Source: an uncultured Myxococcales bacterium (GTDB lineage Bacteria; Myxococcota_A; UBA9042). From it: DNA of 64,000 bases. Shown piece after piece: positions 43,107 through 53,185 of the stretch; within the stretch, counting starts at the first letter, position 1, and every line of letters starts with the position of its first letter. The notes under the pieces are model-generated. The model did not search any database. It had not been told where the DNA came from and saw only the letters and a list, made by a program, of their open reading frames with translations. The stretch is from positions 62,001 through 126,000 of the forward strand of contig CAIYWC010000097.1 of the NCBI GenBank assembly GCA_903929795.1, written 5' to 3'. A program made the position numbers and the translations under genes.

Positions 43107-43451
43107 TCACTTCCTCTTGCGCGTTGCGGGCTTGGCTGCCACGGCCGGAGCCGCCGCGGGGCTCTCCTGCTGCGTCGCCAGCTGCTCGCGCAAATCTTCC
43201 AGCTCGTGCTGCAAATCGCGCACGGAGCGCCTCAGCTTCGCCACGTCATCGCGGGTCACCAGATCCAGCTGCTTGGCCACCTGCTTGACGCCCAACTCCA
43301 CGACATCACGCGCTTCTGCGCGCAGGTTGATCGCCGCGACCATGGCGTTTTTCACCTGCGGGCTCGACAGCACTTTGAGCGTCGCGTCACTCGCCAGCAC
43401 CTTGCCGACCTGCCGCGCGGCGACGTCTTTGACTTGTTCCAACAGGCTCAT
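43107..43451 (-). CDS. Phasin-like coiled-coil protein
   Basis: A 114-residue helical protein. MSLLEQVKDVAARQVGKVL begins a series of amphipathic helices; residues ~70-95 (LRRSVRDLQHELEDLREQLA) form a coiled coil, and the tail is Ala/Pro/Lys-rich (AAKPATRKRK). The layout resembles small polyhydroxyalkanoate granule-associated (phasin) or poly-Ala/Lys tailed proteins, but no PHA genes are nearby. Start at MSLLEQ is preferred over a Met ten codons upstream. It heads the def-fmt-proC run. Confidence 0.5.
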   Translation of the reverse strand: MSLLEQVKDVAARQVGKVLASDATLKVLSSPQVKNAMVAAINLRAEARDVVELGVKQVAKQLDLVTRDDVAKLRRSVRDLQHELEDLREQLATQQESPAAAPAVAAKPATRKRK

Positions 43452-43518
43452 TGTCCATTCCTTGGCGGTTGACCCACCCACAAGTTAGCACGCTTTTGGC
43501 CGCGCATGGGCGACAAAC

Positions 43519-45519
43519 CTATGGGCAGCACTGGCCAACATGGTGGCAGCATAGGCCGAGCACGCCGGACGCGTCGAACGCGCATTCGAATGAAGCGGGG
43601 TCGCACGAGCACAGCTGAGACGCGTCGCCGCACATCGTGCATTCGGATTTGGCGGTCGCGAGGCATGTGCCGGACGTGCTGCCGCTGCCACACAACGCGG
43701 TAAAGTCCGAGCAGCAGCCGGTCATGTCGACGCTGCAGCTGGAGTCGCAATAGCAGTTGCCGCTTGTGGAGATGCCGCCGCACGCGCCCGCGCAGGTGTC
43801 CCCGCCGGTCGTCGCGGTGCAGGCCGTCGCGATGTCCGTGCAGCAGTCGCCGATGCCGGCGCACGCGGAATCGCAGTAGCAGCCGCCGGGCGCCGGGCCG
43901 CCGCAGTGGCCCACGCAGGAGTTGGCGCCGCCGCTGGGCGGGCAGTCCGCCGGGCACGTCGCGGTGGTCTCGGGGGCCGCGCAGATGCCGTCGCCGCAGA
44001 TGGCGGTGCCGCCGCAGGCCGTCGCGTGGTCACTGCAGCAGTTGGTCGTGCAGTTGTTGGCGCAGGAGCAGATGCCGCCCATCTGCTTCTTGGACTTGCC
44101 GCAGTTGCCCACGCATGACGGGCCGGTCGGGCACGCGCCGCAATCCGCCGCGCAGTTGGTGCAGGTCTCGGTTGGCGCGTCGCAGCTGCCGTCGCCGCAT
44201 GTGGTGCCCGTCGGGCAGGCGCCGCAGTCGACGGCGCACGAGGTGCAGTTTTCGCTCGCGGCGCACGTCCCATCGCCGCACTTGGGTGGGCAGAGGCCGC
44301 AGTCCTGGGCGCACGTCGTGCAAGTCTCGGAGCCGTTGCAGGTGCCGTCGCCGCACTTGGTGTTGCTGCAGCCGGCGATGGGCGCGTGGCTGCAGGTGCT
44401 GTTGCAGGTGTCGGTCGTGCACGCGTCCTTGTCGTCGCAATCGGCGGTGACGTGGCAGCACAGGGGAATCGCAGCATGCTGGCACTTGCTGTTGAAGCAG
44501 GTGTCCGTCGTGCACGTGTCCGAGTCGTCGCACTGGCTGTCCAGCGCGCAGCACGTCTTGTCCGGCGTGTTGGTGCACTCGCCGTTGGCGCATGCGTCGA
44601 TGGTGCACGCGTCGCCGTCGTTGCAGTCAGTGTCGATCTGGCAGCAGCCCGCGGTGGGCGTCGCATGCGCGCAGAGGTTCAGCGCGCAGGTGTCCACGGT
44701 GCACGGGTTGCCGTCATTGCAGGCGCTGTCCGTGTCGCAGCAGCCGGCGATCGCGGCGTGCGCGCACTTGCCGCTGGCGCAGGTGTCGCTCGTGCAGGAC
44801 TTGCCGTCGTCGCAGTCGGTGTCGGCCGAGCAGCTGACGATCGGCTGCCACTGGCAGCGGTTTTGCACACAGGTGCCGGCGTTCGCGCCGGTGGGGTCGA
44901 TGCAGTCGCTGTCGGCGCCGCAGCAGGCCGGGTCCTTGCCCTTGGGGTCGACATACAGCGCATATTTGCACACGCCGGAGAGGCACTTGTCGGACGTGCA
45001 GCTGTTGCCGTCGTCGCAGTCGGCCGTGCCGGTGCACGCGCAGGTGCCGCTGGCCTGTTTGGGGTGTACGCACACGCCGGACACGCAGAGGTCAGTCGTG
45101 CACTGGTTGCTGTCGTCGCACTGGCTGTCGGCCGTACAGCAGCCCTTCGGCGACCCGCAGCCCGTGTCGGAGCCGCCGCTGGCGTCGGTCGCGCCGCCGG
45201 TTGCGTCCGGGTTGTTGGTGTTGCCGGTATCCAACTGTTCGCTGTTCGAGTCGGAACTGCCGTCGCCAAAGCCGAACGCGTCCGCGCCGGCGGCCTGGCA
45301 CTTGCCCTTGACGCAGGAGAGCCCGCCGCAGTCGGCCGACGATGTGCACGCGCCGACGCACACGCCGCCCACGCAACTCATGTTCAGCGGGCAATCCGCG
45401 CTCACGGCGCACGACTGGGCAACTACGCCGGTGCCTGGGCCCGTCGTCGAGCTGCCACAGCCGAGAACCAACAGTCCCGCGCCGATCCCGACGAGCGTAC
45501 AGAAGGAGCGGAAATTCAT
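43519..45519 (-). CDS. Cys-rich lipoprotein with somatomedin-B-like domains
   Basis: A 666-residue lipoprotein (lipobox LVLGC). After a short Cys-rich start and a Ser/Asp linker come seven units of CDDSNQCTTDLC type, then four CGDGxCxxxExCxxCxxDCGxC units. Three segments near the C-terminus fit the somatomedin-B spacing: CVGNCGKSKKQMGGICSC, CVGHCGGPAPGGCYC and CAGACGGISTSGNCYC, each followed by Cys-x3-Cys, a CC pair and a last Cys. SMB domains are disulfide knots known from animal vitronectin and seen in some bacteria. The rest resembles the giant lipoproteins at 4007-10171. It is probably displayed at the cell surface. Confidence 0.75.
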   Translation of the reverse strand: MNFRSFCTLVGIGAGLLVLGCGSSTTGPGTGVVAQSCAVSADCPLNMSCVGGVCVGACTSSADCGGLSCVKGKCQAAGADAFGFGDGSSDSNSEQLDTGNTNNPDATGGATDASGGSDTGCGSPKGCCTADSQCDDSNQCTTDLCVSGVCVHPKQASGTCACTGTADCDDGNSCTSDKCLSGVCKYALYVDPKGKDPACCGADSDCIDPTGANAGTCVQNRCQWQPIVSCSADTDCDDGKSCTSDTCASGKCAHAAIAGCCDTDSACNDGNPCTVDTCALNLCAHATPTAGCCQIDTDCNDGDACTIDACANGECTNTPDKTCCALDSQCDDSDTCTTDTCFNSKCQHAAIPLCCHVTADCDDKDACTTDTCNSTCSHAPIAGCSNTKCGDGTCNGSETCTTCAQDCGLCPPKCGDGTCAASENCTSCAVDCGACPTGTTCGDGSCDAPTETCTNCAADCGACPTGPSCVGNCGKSKKQMGGICSCANNCTTNCCSDHATACGGTAICGDGICAAPETTATCPADCPPSGGANSCVGHCGGPAPGGCYCDSACAGIGDCCTDIATACTATTGGDTCAGACGGISTSGNCYCDSSCSVDMTGCCSDFTALCGSGSTSGTCLATAKSECTMCGDASQLCSCDPASFECAFDASGVLGLCCHHVGQCCP

Positions 45520-45577
45520 CGCGATTCTTCCTCGTGGCGCGGCTCCCCAGCCGCCAGCGCCGTTGCGGCCGAGGCGT

Positions 45578-45643
45578 GCGAATGACCATTCGCTTGACCC
45601 GACACACGTAGGGAAGCGTAACGTTTTGGCGGCGCCGGTTCAA
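45578..45643 (-). promoter_or_regulatory. Promoter and palindrome upstream of the SMB-type lipoprotein gene
   Basis: On the minus strand TTGAAC (45638-45643) and TACGCT (45615-45620) are separated by 17 nt, a good sigma-70-type promoter ~96 nt upstream of the start codon. A perfect palindrome GCGAATG-AC-CATTCGC (45578-45593) lies ~15-30 nt downstream of the expected transcription start, where a repressor could act. Confidence 0.5.
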
Positions 45644-45674
45644 CGAAAAGGTTGGAATTCGCGCGGTCGGGCGG

Positions 45675-47063
45675 TCAGTACTTGCCAGTCACGGAAATCA
45701 TCATCAGCGTGTTGCTGGCGTCGAGCAGGCGAATGCGCTGGCCGATTGTGTCGACGCTGGGCAAGTAGACCGGGCTGAACTCATTGGTATTATTGGAATT
45801 TTTCACTTCCACGCCGTTCTTGCCGTCCAGATCGACGCCCGGATCGGCAAACGTCAGGAAGTGCGCAGTTTCTCGCATCCAGCCGACCTTGGCCGAGATC
45901 TGGAAGTACTTGATCGGCTGGTAATGCACCGCGGCCCAACCGGAAAAGCGGCCGTAGGGCTCCACGGTCGTGATGCCGTCGGTCTGCGTCAGCTTGCCGT
46001 CCGCGCCCGGAGACGAGCTCGTGTGCAGCGTATTTTGGCAGCCGGTCGCGGCTTGGCACGGGTTGTCGGCCGACGCGAGCGCTTCCCAAATTTCCGTGTA
46101 TTCCCGGCCGCGAAAGATGTAGTCCATCCCAAAGCCGCCCTCGATCTCGACGCGCGTGTCGGCCTTGACGTCTTCCCACGGCACAATCGTCAGGCCGAAC
46201 TGCGAGCCGATCTGGTCGCCCGGATTGACGTCACGGCCCTGCGTCGGACCGTAGTTCTTGAACAGGCCGCTGTCCGAGCCAAAGCGGAAGTTGGCGTGAA
46301 GATTGAAGAAAGGCTCGAAGATCGTCAGCGCGCGGCGCGAGATCGTCGAAAAGAGCTGCAAGTCGTAAAAGCCTTCGCCGACGCCGGTATTGTCGACTTT
46401 CATCGCCTGGCCGCTCGGCACTTTCAGCTCCACGCCGAACACCCAGGTCGGGTGCGTCGGGTCGCGGTAGTAGTTGAACGGCGACCACTTGAGGCCAAAA
46501 GACATGTCGCCAAAGCCCGAGCGCGCCACGCTGTTGTACGGCACCTTGAAAAGAACTTCCGAGTCTTTTTGCCCGTAAATCGTGGAGTTGGAGCGATCGA
46601 CGCCGTCGACGAAGTCGTGCTGCCACTTGTCCGACGTGACGAACGGGAACGTGACGTAGAACTCCAGGTCTTTGTACAGCCCGAACCGCGCGTCGACGAA
46701 CATCGTGTTCTTGGAGCGCTGGTATTTCAGTTCGCGGGCGTAGACGTTGCCGGAGCCGGAGCACAGGCCGTTGCCGATCGAGTCGCCGACCAGGCAGCGC
46801 GTCTCGCGGCCGATGGTGGCGTTGCGGCTCTCGTTTTGGAAACGGACGCGCAGCGCCATGTCGAACGGGTCGTTGTTGTCGTCGTCAAAAGCGTCCAGAA
46901 CATCCGTTGTTTCAACGGCATGCGCCGTGCGCGCGCTCGCAAAGCTGCCGACGATCGCCAGCGCCACAAGCCCGGAAACGCGCGTGGCCGACGGTGCGCG
47001 ACGCGGCTGGCGCAACGCCGCAAGAGGCAGGTGCTGGTTCGTAGCCTCGTTCGCCATCGCCAT
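45675..47063 (-). CDS. Outer-membrane beta-barrel protein
   Basis: A 462-residue exported protein. The Met at 47063 follows an AGAGGAA ribosome-binding site; a second Met two codons later is possible. The signal peptide is long and ends in RTAHA-V. The rest alternates polar and aromatic residues in strands: ALRVRFQNESRN, LEFYVTFPFVTSD, GFGDMSFGLKWSPF, and it ends MMISVTGKY with a C-terminal Tyr, as barrels do. No known porin family was recognised. Transport of hydrophobic compounds is possible but unproven. A Cys pair (NPCQAATGCQN) probably sits in a surface loop. Confidence 0.65.
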   Translation of the reverse strand: MAMANEATNQHLPLAALRQPRRAPSATRVSGLVALAIVGSFASARTAHAVETTDVLDAFDDDNNDPFDMALRVRFQNESRNATIGRETRCLVGDSIGNGLCSGSGNVYARELKYQRSKNTMFVDARFGLYKDLEFYVTFPFVTSDKWQHDFVDGVDRSNSTIYGQKDSEVLFKVPYNSVARSGFGDMSFGLKWSPFNYYRDPTHPTWVFGVELKVPSGQAMKVDNTGVGEGFYDLQLFSTISRRALTIFEPFFNLHANFRFGSDSGLFKNYGPTQGRDVNPGDQIGSQFGLTIVPWEDVKADTRVEIEGGFGMDYIFRGREYTEIWEALASADNPCQAATGCQNTLHTSSSPGADGKLTQTDGITTVEPYGRFSGWAAVHYQPIKYFQISAKVGWMRETAHFLTFADPGVDLDGKNGVEVKNSNNTNEFSPVYLPSVDTIGQRIRLLDASNTLMMISVTGKY

Positions 47064-47197
47064 TGTGGTTCCTCTCGCGCCGTTCAGGGCTGGCATTCCA
47101 GAGCACCGGGTCTTTGCACCGCAGGCTCCCGTGCCGGTCCGCGAGCATAACGGCGGTAAGTTGGCTCGGCAAGTATCGCAACATCGCGACCGCGCGT

Positions 47198-49204
47198 TCA
47201 ATCCAGACGGCGCAGTGCCTCGACCGGCGCCCGGGAAGCCGCCCGCTGCGCGCTCCACCAAGCTGCCGCGAACGCCAGCACCGTGGCGGCGACGCCGGCG
47301 ATCACAAACGTGGAAGCCTCGATCAGCACGGGCAACCGCGAGATCAGGTAGACCTGCGGGTCCAGCGGGTAACCGACCGCGTCCAGCAGCAGGCACGCCA
47401 AACCGCCGACGGCAAGGCCGAGCGCTGTGCCCATCAGCCCGACGGCGAGCCCTTGGACCAGGAAGATGGCCGCCACGGACCGCCGCGTGCCGCCCATCGC
47501 GCGGATGATCGCGATCTCGCGCGCCCGCTCATGCACGACCACCGCCTGCGTGCCCACGACGTTGAGCGCCGCCACCAGCACGATGATGAACGGAAACAAG
47601 GACATCGCGATCTTTTGCATCCGCGCGGCGTCAAAGATGTTGCGGTTCATCTCCTGCCAATCGATCACGCGCCACGCGCTGCCGTTGCGGGGGCGCATCT
47701 GCCGGGCGGCGCGAAAGGCGCTGACCCAGTTGTCCACCACCGCGACCGTGTTGGTCGGCGCGCGGATGGCCATGCCGCTGATGTCGTCGGCCTCCAGCGA
47801 GACCAGCCGTTCATGCAACATTTTGGCATCGCTCAGCAATTCGCCGATCTCGGTTGGCTCCAGCGCGGCGCGGAAAGCGTCTGCGCGTTCGGCCGCGAGG
47901 ATCGGATCGTCCACGCGGACTTCGACCCAGCGCGCCAGGTCGCCGCGGCCCAAAAAGCGCTGGGCGGCGGCGAAATCGCACAGGGCAAGCCGCTGATCGT
48001 GGTCAAAAAACCCGGTGCGAATGATGGTTGCGACCCGAAACCGCCCGCTGGCGCTCTGCGCGGCCGCCTGGCCCGCGTCGCCGCTGTCCATTCCGCGCAA
48101 CGGCGAGACCGCGCGCACTTCGTCGCCGACCTTGACCTGCAGCCGCTTGGCGAGCCCTTCGCCCAGCGCCATCGCCGGCAATTCTCCAGCAAAACCAAGC
48201 CATTGCGGATCAGTCACGGTCTGTTCGACACCGTCCGGCAGCGTCACTTTCAGCGGCTGGCGATCGAGCGGCACGGGCGCGACCGCCGCCACGGCCGGCG
48301 ACAGCGGCTCGGTCGGCGGCAGCACGGCAAATGCTTGGGATTCTTGCAGAATCAGCGCCAGGGTCTCGCCCTCGTGCAGCTCCACGGTCTGCTCGCGTTG
48401 CGCCCCGCCAGACTGCCAGCGCACGACGTACTGCCCGCCCAGCACTTCCCACGACGCGGCGATGGCGCACGGCATCTGGTGGCTGCGCCGCAGCGGGTCC
48501 GTGCCGCTGGGCTCCAGCAGGTAGATCCCAGGATCCTGATTCGTTTCAACGGGTTTCTGACCACAGCCGTCAGCATCAAACACCACAAGTGCCGCTGAGC
48601 CATTGCCGGGCGGCAGGATCGCGAACGGCTTGGCGAAATCCGCGCCGACCGCCAGCACGTGGCGCGCCGAGGCGATCCCGCTCACGATGCGCAGCTGGCC
48701 TTTTTGCTGTTGCAGAATCGGCATTTCGCCCTGCGTGTCCAGCTTGCCCGCCACGACCGCGCCTTCCGGCAGCCCGCTGATGGTCGCCGCCGGCACCCCG
48801 CGCACGATCGCGCCCGCGCGCCCGCCCGCGGCCGACAGCATCATGTCGTCGTACGTCGCCGGCGCCACGACGCGCACCCCCGGCACGTGGCGCAGCTTGT
48901 CCTGGACGTCGCGCCATTCGCGCAGGTCCACACCGCGGCGCATGATGACGAGGTGCGGATACGTGGCCAGGATGCGATCCTGAAACGCGACCTGAAAGCC
49001 GGTGTTGACGGCCAGCACCACGATCAACGCTGCGACGCCCAGCGCGATGCCCGCGACTGACATCGCCGTGACCAGCGACAAGTGCAAGCTGCGGCGCGAA
49101 CGCAAGAGGCGCCCGGCGAGCATCAGCTCGTAGAAGCGCGCGGTCCTGGGCGGCTGGTCTTGGGTGTGCACGACTTCTTGACGCGGGTGGTGGGGGGCAA
49201 GCAT
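47198..49204 (-). CDS. LolC/LolE-type ABC transporter permease
   Basis: A 668-residue permease. FYELMLAGRLLRSRRS precedes transmembrane helix 1 (SLVTAMSVAGIALGVAALIVVLAV); a large periplasmic (MacB-like) domain of ~380 residues follows, and the FtsX-type C-terminal domain has three further helices, including EIAIIRAMGGTRRSVAAIF, the coupling-helix signature. LolCDE releases lipoproteins from the inner membrane; the window encodes many lipoproteins. The periplasmic domain is longer than in LolC/E of E. coli (~400 residues in total), so a MacB-like exporter is an alternative. No ATPase gene is adjacent. The start codon is uncertain (49204 or 49261). Confidence 0.75.
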   Translation of the reverse strand: MLAPHHPRQEVVHTQDQPPRTARFYELMLAGRLLRSRRSLHLSLVTAMSVAGIALGVAALIVVLAVNTGFQVAFQDRILATYPHLVIMRRGVDLREWRDVQDKLRHVPGVRVVAPATYDDMMLSAAGGRAGAIVRGVPAATISGLPEGAVVAGKLDTQGEMPILQQQKGQLRIVSGIASARHVLAVGADFAKPFAILPPGNGSAALVVFDADGCGQKPVETNQDPGIYLLEPSGTDPLRRSHQMPCAIAASWEVLGGQYVVRWQSGGAQREQTVELHEGETLALILQESQAFAVLPPTEPLSPAVAAVAPVPLDRQPLKVTLPDGVEQTVTDPQWLGFAGELPAMALGEGLAKRLQVKVGDEVRAVSPLRGMDSGDAGQAAAQSASGRFRVATIIRTGFFDHDQRLALCDFAAAQRFLGRGDLARWVEVRVDDPILAAERADAFRAALEPTEIGELLSDAKMLHERLVSLEADDISGMAIRAPTNTVAVVDNWVSAFRAARQMRPRNGSAWRVIDWQEMNRNIFDAARMQKIAMSLFPFIIVLVAALNVVGTQAVVVHERAREIAIIRAMGGTRRSVAAIFLVQGLAVGLMGTALGLAVGGLACLLLDAVGYPLDPQVYLISRLPVLIEASTFVIAGVAATVLAFAAAWWSAQRAASRAPVEALRRLD

Positions 49205-49324
49205 CCTGACGTGCGCTCGCGCCAGTGGCGGCCGGGCGGAATGCGGCTGCGACAGTGGCACGTCGTGGCGCCGCGGGCAAGCCTGTGCGCGCGTGGGGCG
49301 CGGCGGGCGGTTGGAGAAACGGTC

Positions 49325-51073
49325 ATGGGCAACGTTCTGGGGGTCTGGCGCGGCGTGTGGGTGGGTCTGGCGCTCGTGGGCGTACTGGCCAATGGCTGCG
49401 GCGATGCCTCCAATCCGGCGGCCGCGACTGGCGACGCAACCGGCGACGTCGCCAAGCCCGATGGCAAGACCGCGGATGCGGCACCGGACGCGCTCGGGGA
49501 TGCAACAGACGGCGACGCGGTCGGCGTCGACGGGACCGATAGCGCCGACGCCCTTGCGGATGCCGCAGCGGATGCGACGACCGACGTTGCGCCGACCGAC
49601 GGCTTTTTCATCTACGACGGCGGCCCCGGCGTGGACGCGGATGCGTCAACCGACGACGTGGGCTGCGCGACCAACAAAATCACGGACTTTCACGTCGTTG
49701 CCACGGACCCTCCCGACGGCGGCGCCGGCGCGGACAACCCGTTCACGTTCAAGGTCACGTTCAACGCCAAGGTCAAGGCCGTCGTCATCGGGCCCAACAC
49801 GGTGCAAGTCATCGTCAACGGCGAGGTCATCGACGGCACGTTCAGCGTCGGCTGCAACAGCTTCAGCTTCACGTCGACGGTCGCTGTCTTGCCCGCCAGC
49901 CGCGTGGATGTGACGCTCTCGCCGCTCGTGCAGGCAGAAATTGGCTATAACTTGCCGAATCAGCAGAGCTTTCACTTCTACGTCCGCGGCTTTGACGGCA
50001 TGGCGCCGTACGAGAAGCTGGCGCGCCGCTATGCGCCGACGCTGCGCCAGACCGTGGCCAACGGCAACGACCAGTACGACCAGCTCCGCTCTTTTGACTA
50101 CGATGGCAACTGGCAGGCGGGCGACAACGGCGTGAATCTCAGCAAGTTCCCGGCGCTCGGCCAGGTCGGCTGGTCGGTCATTGAGACGCAGAGCCACTTT
50201 TTCATCACCTACGTCTACTTTTGGCCGCACCGGACCACGGTGCTCGCCGGCGTGGCTTTTGACAACGATGCGTCCGGCGCGACGGTCGCTGTGGCGCGTT
50301 GGCCGACCGAACATCCCGTCGCCGTCACGACCTGGTTCAAGCAAAAAAGCATAGAAGAAATGTGGACTTGGGTGACAAACGAGAGCGGTATCCCCAAGAC
50401 CGGCTACGTCCGCGGCGCGCTGCCGGAAGTCTCGCTGTTTCCCCCGGCCAAGGACAGCTGGGGCTGCGACGGCATCGCGGGCTGCACGCCCAAGCGGTTT
50501 CCGGGCTTGCTGACGTCCGGCAACCACCAGAGCTGCCTGTGGCTGGACGCGGGCGACAGCCTGAACTGCACAAACGACGCTGCGACGCAGGCCAACTTGC
50601 TCTGGGTCGACTATGCGCCCGGGCCAACGCCCACCACGCCCGCGACCGCTGCCTCGCCCGGGCCCACCGCGACGTACGGGCTCACCTCGACGTACGACAC
50701 CTGGTGGCCGCGGCGCCAGGACGTCGGCGGAACCGGCATGTGGATGGACGCCACGTTCACGTACACGCCACCCACCGGCCGGCCCGCAGGCGTCAAGATG
50801 GTCGTCGGCGGCAAGTTCTACAACCAGAACACGGACGCCAGCCGCCCGCCCTGGGCCTGGAGCTGGAAGGGCGCGAATTACTATGACTTACCCACCGGCA
50901 CACCGTTTTTGGACCCCGGGTTCGCCAACGCCAAGCGCTTCGAGAACGTCAGCAACCCGATGCCCGACTTCAACGCCACCACCAAGGTCGGCTGGTCGCA
51001 GGATTACTGCTTCAACCCGTACCTGTACATCGACTTCCGCACGAACGCCAACTGTGTGGGATCCTTGCCCTAA
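49325..51073 (+). CDS. Lipoprotein with Ig-like domain and Vps62-like C-terminal region
   Basis: A 582-residue lipoprotein. MGNVLGVWRGVWVG starts the signal; the lipobox is LANGC. An Ala/Asp-rich linker (~30-110) leads to an Ig-like SbsA/Big-type domain (~120-215: VVATDPPDGGAGADNPF, then VTFNAKVKAV). The remaining ~360 residues begin EKLARRYAPTLRQTV and SFDYDGNWQAGDNG, similar to the start of Vps62-like domains, and hold several aromatic-rich strands. The likely role is on the cell surface; no enzyme motif was found. It diverges from the LolC/E-type gene. Confidence 0.55.
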   Translation: MGNVLGVWRGVWVGLALVGVLANGCGDASNPAAATGDATGDVAKPDGKTADAAPDALGDATDGDAVGVDGTDSADALADAAADATTDVAPTDGFFIYDGGPGVDADASTDDVGCATNKITDFHVVATDPPDGGAGADNPFTFKVTFNAKVKAVVIGPNTVQVIVNGEVIDGTFSVGCNSFSFTSTVAVLPASRVDVTLSPLVQAEIGYNLPNQQSFHFYVRGFDGMAPYEKLARRYAPTLRQTVANGNDQYDQLRSFDYDGNWQAGDNGVNLSKFPALGQVGWSVIETQSHFFITYVYFWPHRTTVLAGVAFDNDASGATVAVARWPTEHPVAVTTWFKQKSIEEMWTWVTNESGIPKTGYVRGALPEVSLFPPAKDSWGCDGIAGCTPKRFPGLLTSGNHQSCLWLDAGDSLNCTNDAATQANLLWVDYAPGPTPTTPATAASPGPTATYGLTSTYDTWWPRRQDVGGTGMWMDATFTYTPPTGRPAGVKMVVGGKFYNQNTDASRPPWAWSWKGANYYDLPTGTPFLDPGFANAKRFENVSNPMPDFNATTKVGWSQDYCFNPYLYIDFRTNANCVGSLP

Positions 51074-51082
51074 GCCGCTAGC

Positions 51083-51206
51083 CATGAACGCCGATGTGCG
51101 AGACCAAACGCTTGCGGGCTAGACCTGCGCAATTCGCATCGGATCGCGAGCGTGCGCCTGTCGCGACACGCCGCGAACAGCCGACGTTGCATCTCGGACG
51201 TCGGCG
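51083..51206 (+). repeat. Intergenic structured element, copy B
   Basis: A 124-nt homologue of copy A between two convergent genes. Hairpins: TGCG/CGCA (51127-51139), GCGTG-N12-CACGC (51150-51171) with an inner CGC/GCG helix, and GCCGACGT/ACGTCGGC (51180-51205). Compared with copy A, the inner helix keeps pairing with different bases. The frame MNADVRDQTLAG stops at once, arguing against coding. Confidence 0.6.
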
Positions 51207-51213
51207 CGCGTGC

Positions 51214-51618
51214 CTACCGGTTGCGCACGGGTGCCTTGACCGGCTTGCGGCTGCGGCTGATGAGCCAGCCAAGCACGGCGCCCGCGAGGCCGAGCGCGAG
51301 CGGGTTGCCCGCGCTGGTGCCCGCGGAGCATCCGCTGTGGCCTTCCGAACCGCCGCTGTCCGCGTCGCCCGGCGCGCTGGTCGCCGTGCCATCCGCCGCA
51401 CCGTCTGCCGCGGATGCCGCGTCGCCGCCGCCGTCTGCCGCTGTGGCGGCGTCCGCCGGGCTTGCCGCATCCGCCGCCGTCGCCGCATCGGGCGCGCCGA
51501 CCGCATCGCTGGCCGTCGCGTCAGCCGGGCTGTCCGTCGCATCCGTGTCTGCCCAGGCTGGGTTTGCCACCGCGCCGGTCAGGACCATCGCCGCCAAAAA
51601 CTTCTTCCACGTCTTCAT
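51214..51618 (-). CDS. Ala/Asp-rich secreted protein with MYXO-CTERM-like tail
   Basis: A 134-residue protein. MKTWKKFLAAMVLTGAVANPAWA is a signal peptide. The middle is almost only Ala, Asp, Ser, Gly and Thr. The C-terminus reads SGCSAGTSAGNPLALG, then LAGAVLGWLISRSRKPVKAP: a Gly-Cys, a hydrophobic helix and a basic end, as in MYXO-CTERM sorting signals of myxobacteria, which are processed and lipid-linked at the Cys. It may be a small surface-displayed spacer protein. Low complexity makes homology unusable. It is the best lineage-specific hint in the window. Confidence 0.55.
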   Translation of the reverse strand: MKTWKKFLAAMVLTGAVANPAWADTDATDSPADATASDAVGAPDAATAADAASPADAATAADGGGDAASAADGAADGTATSAPGDADSGGSEGHSGCSAGTSAGNPLALGLAGAVLGWLISRSRKPVKAPVRNR

Positions 51619-51659
51619 GCTCTCCTCCGGGTCCGGCGACAGGGGAACGCGCCGTCTGA

Positions 51660-53150
<1,491 letters not shown>

Positions 53151-53185
53151 TTGCGCAAGGCCTTGAACGGCAGTAGGTTCTGGCC

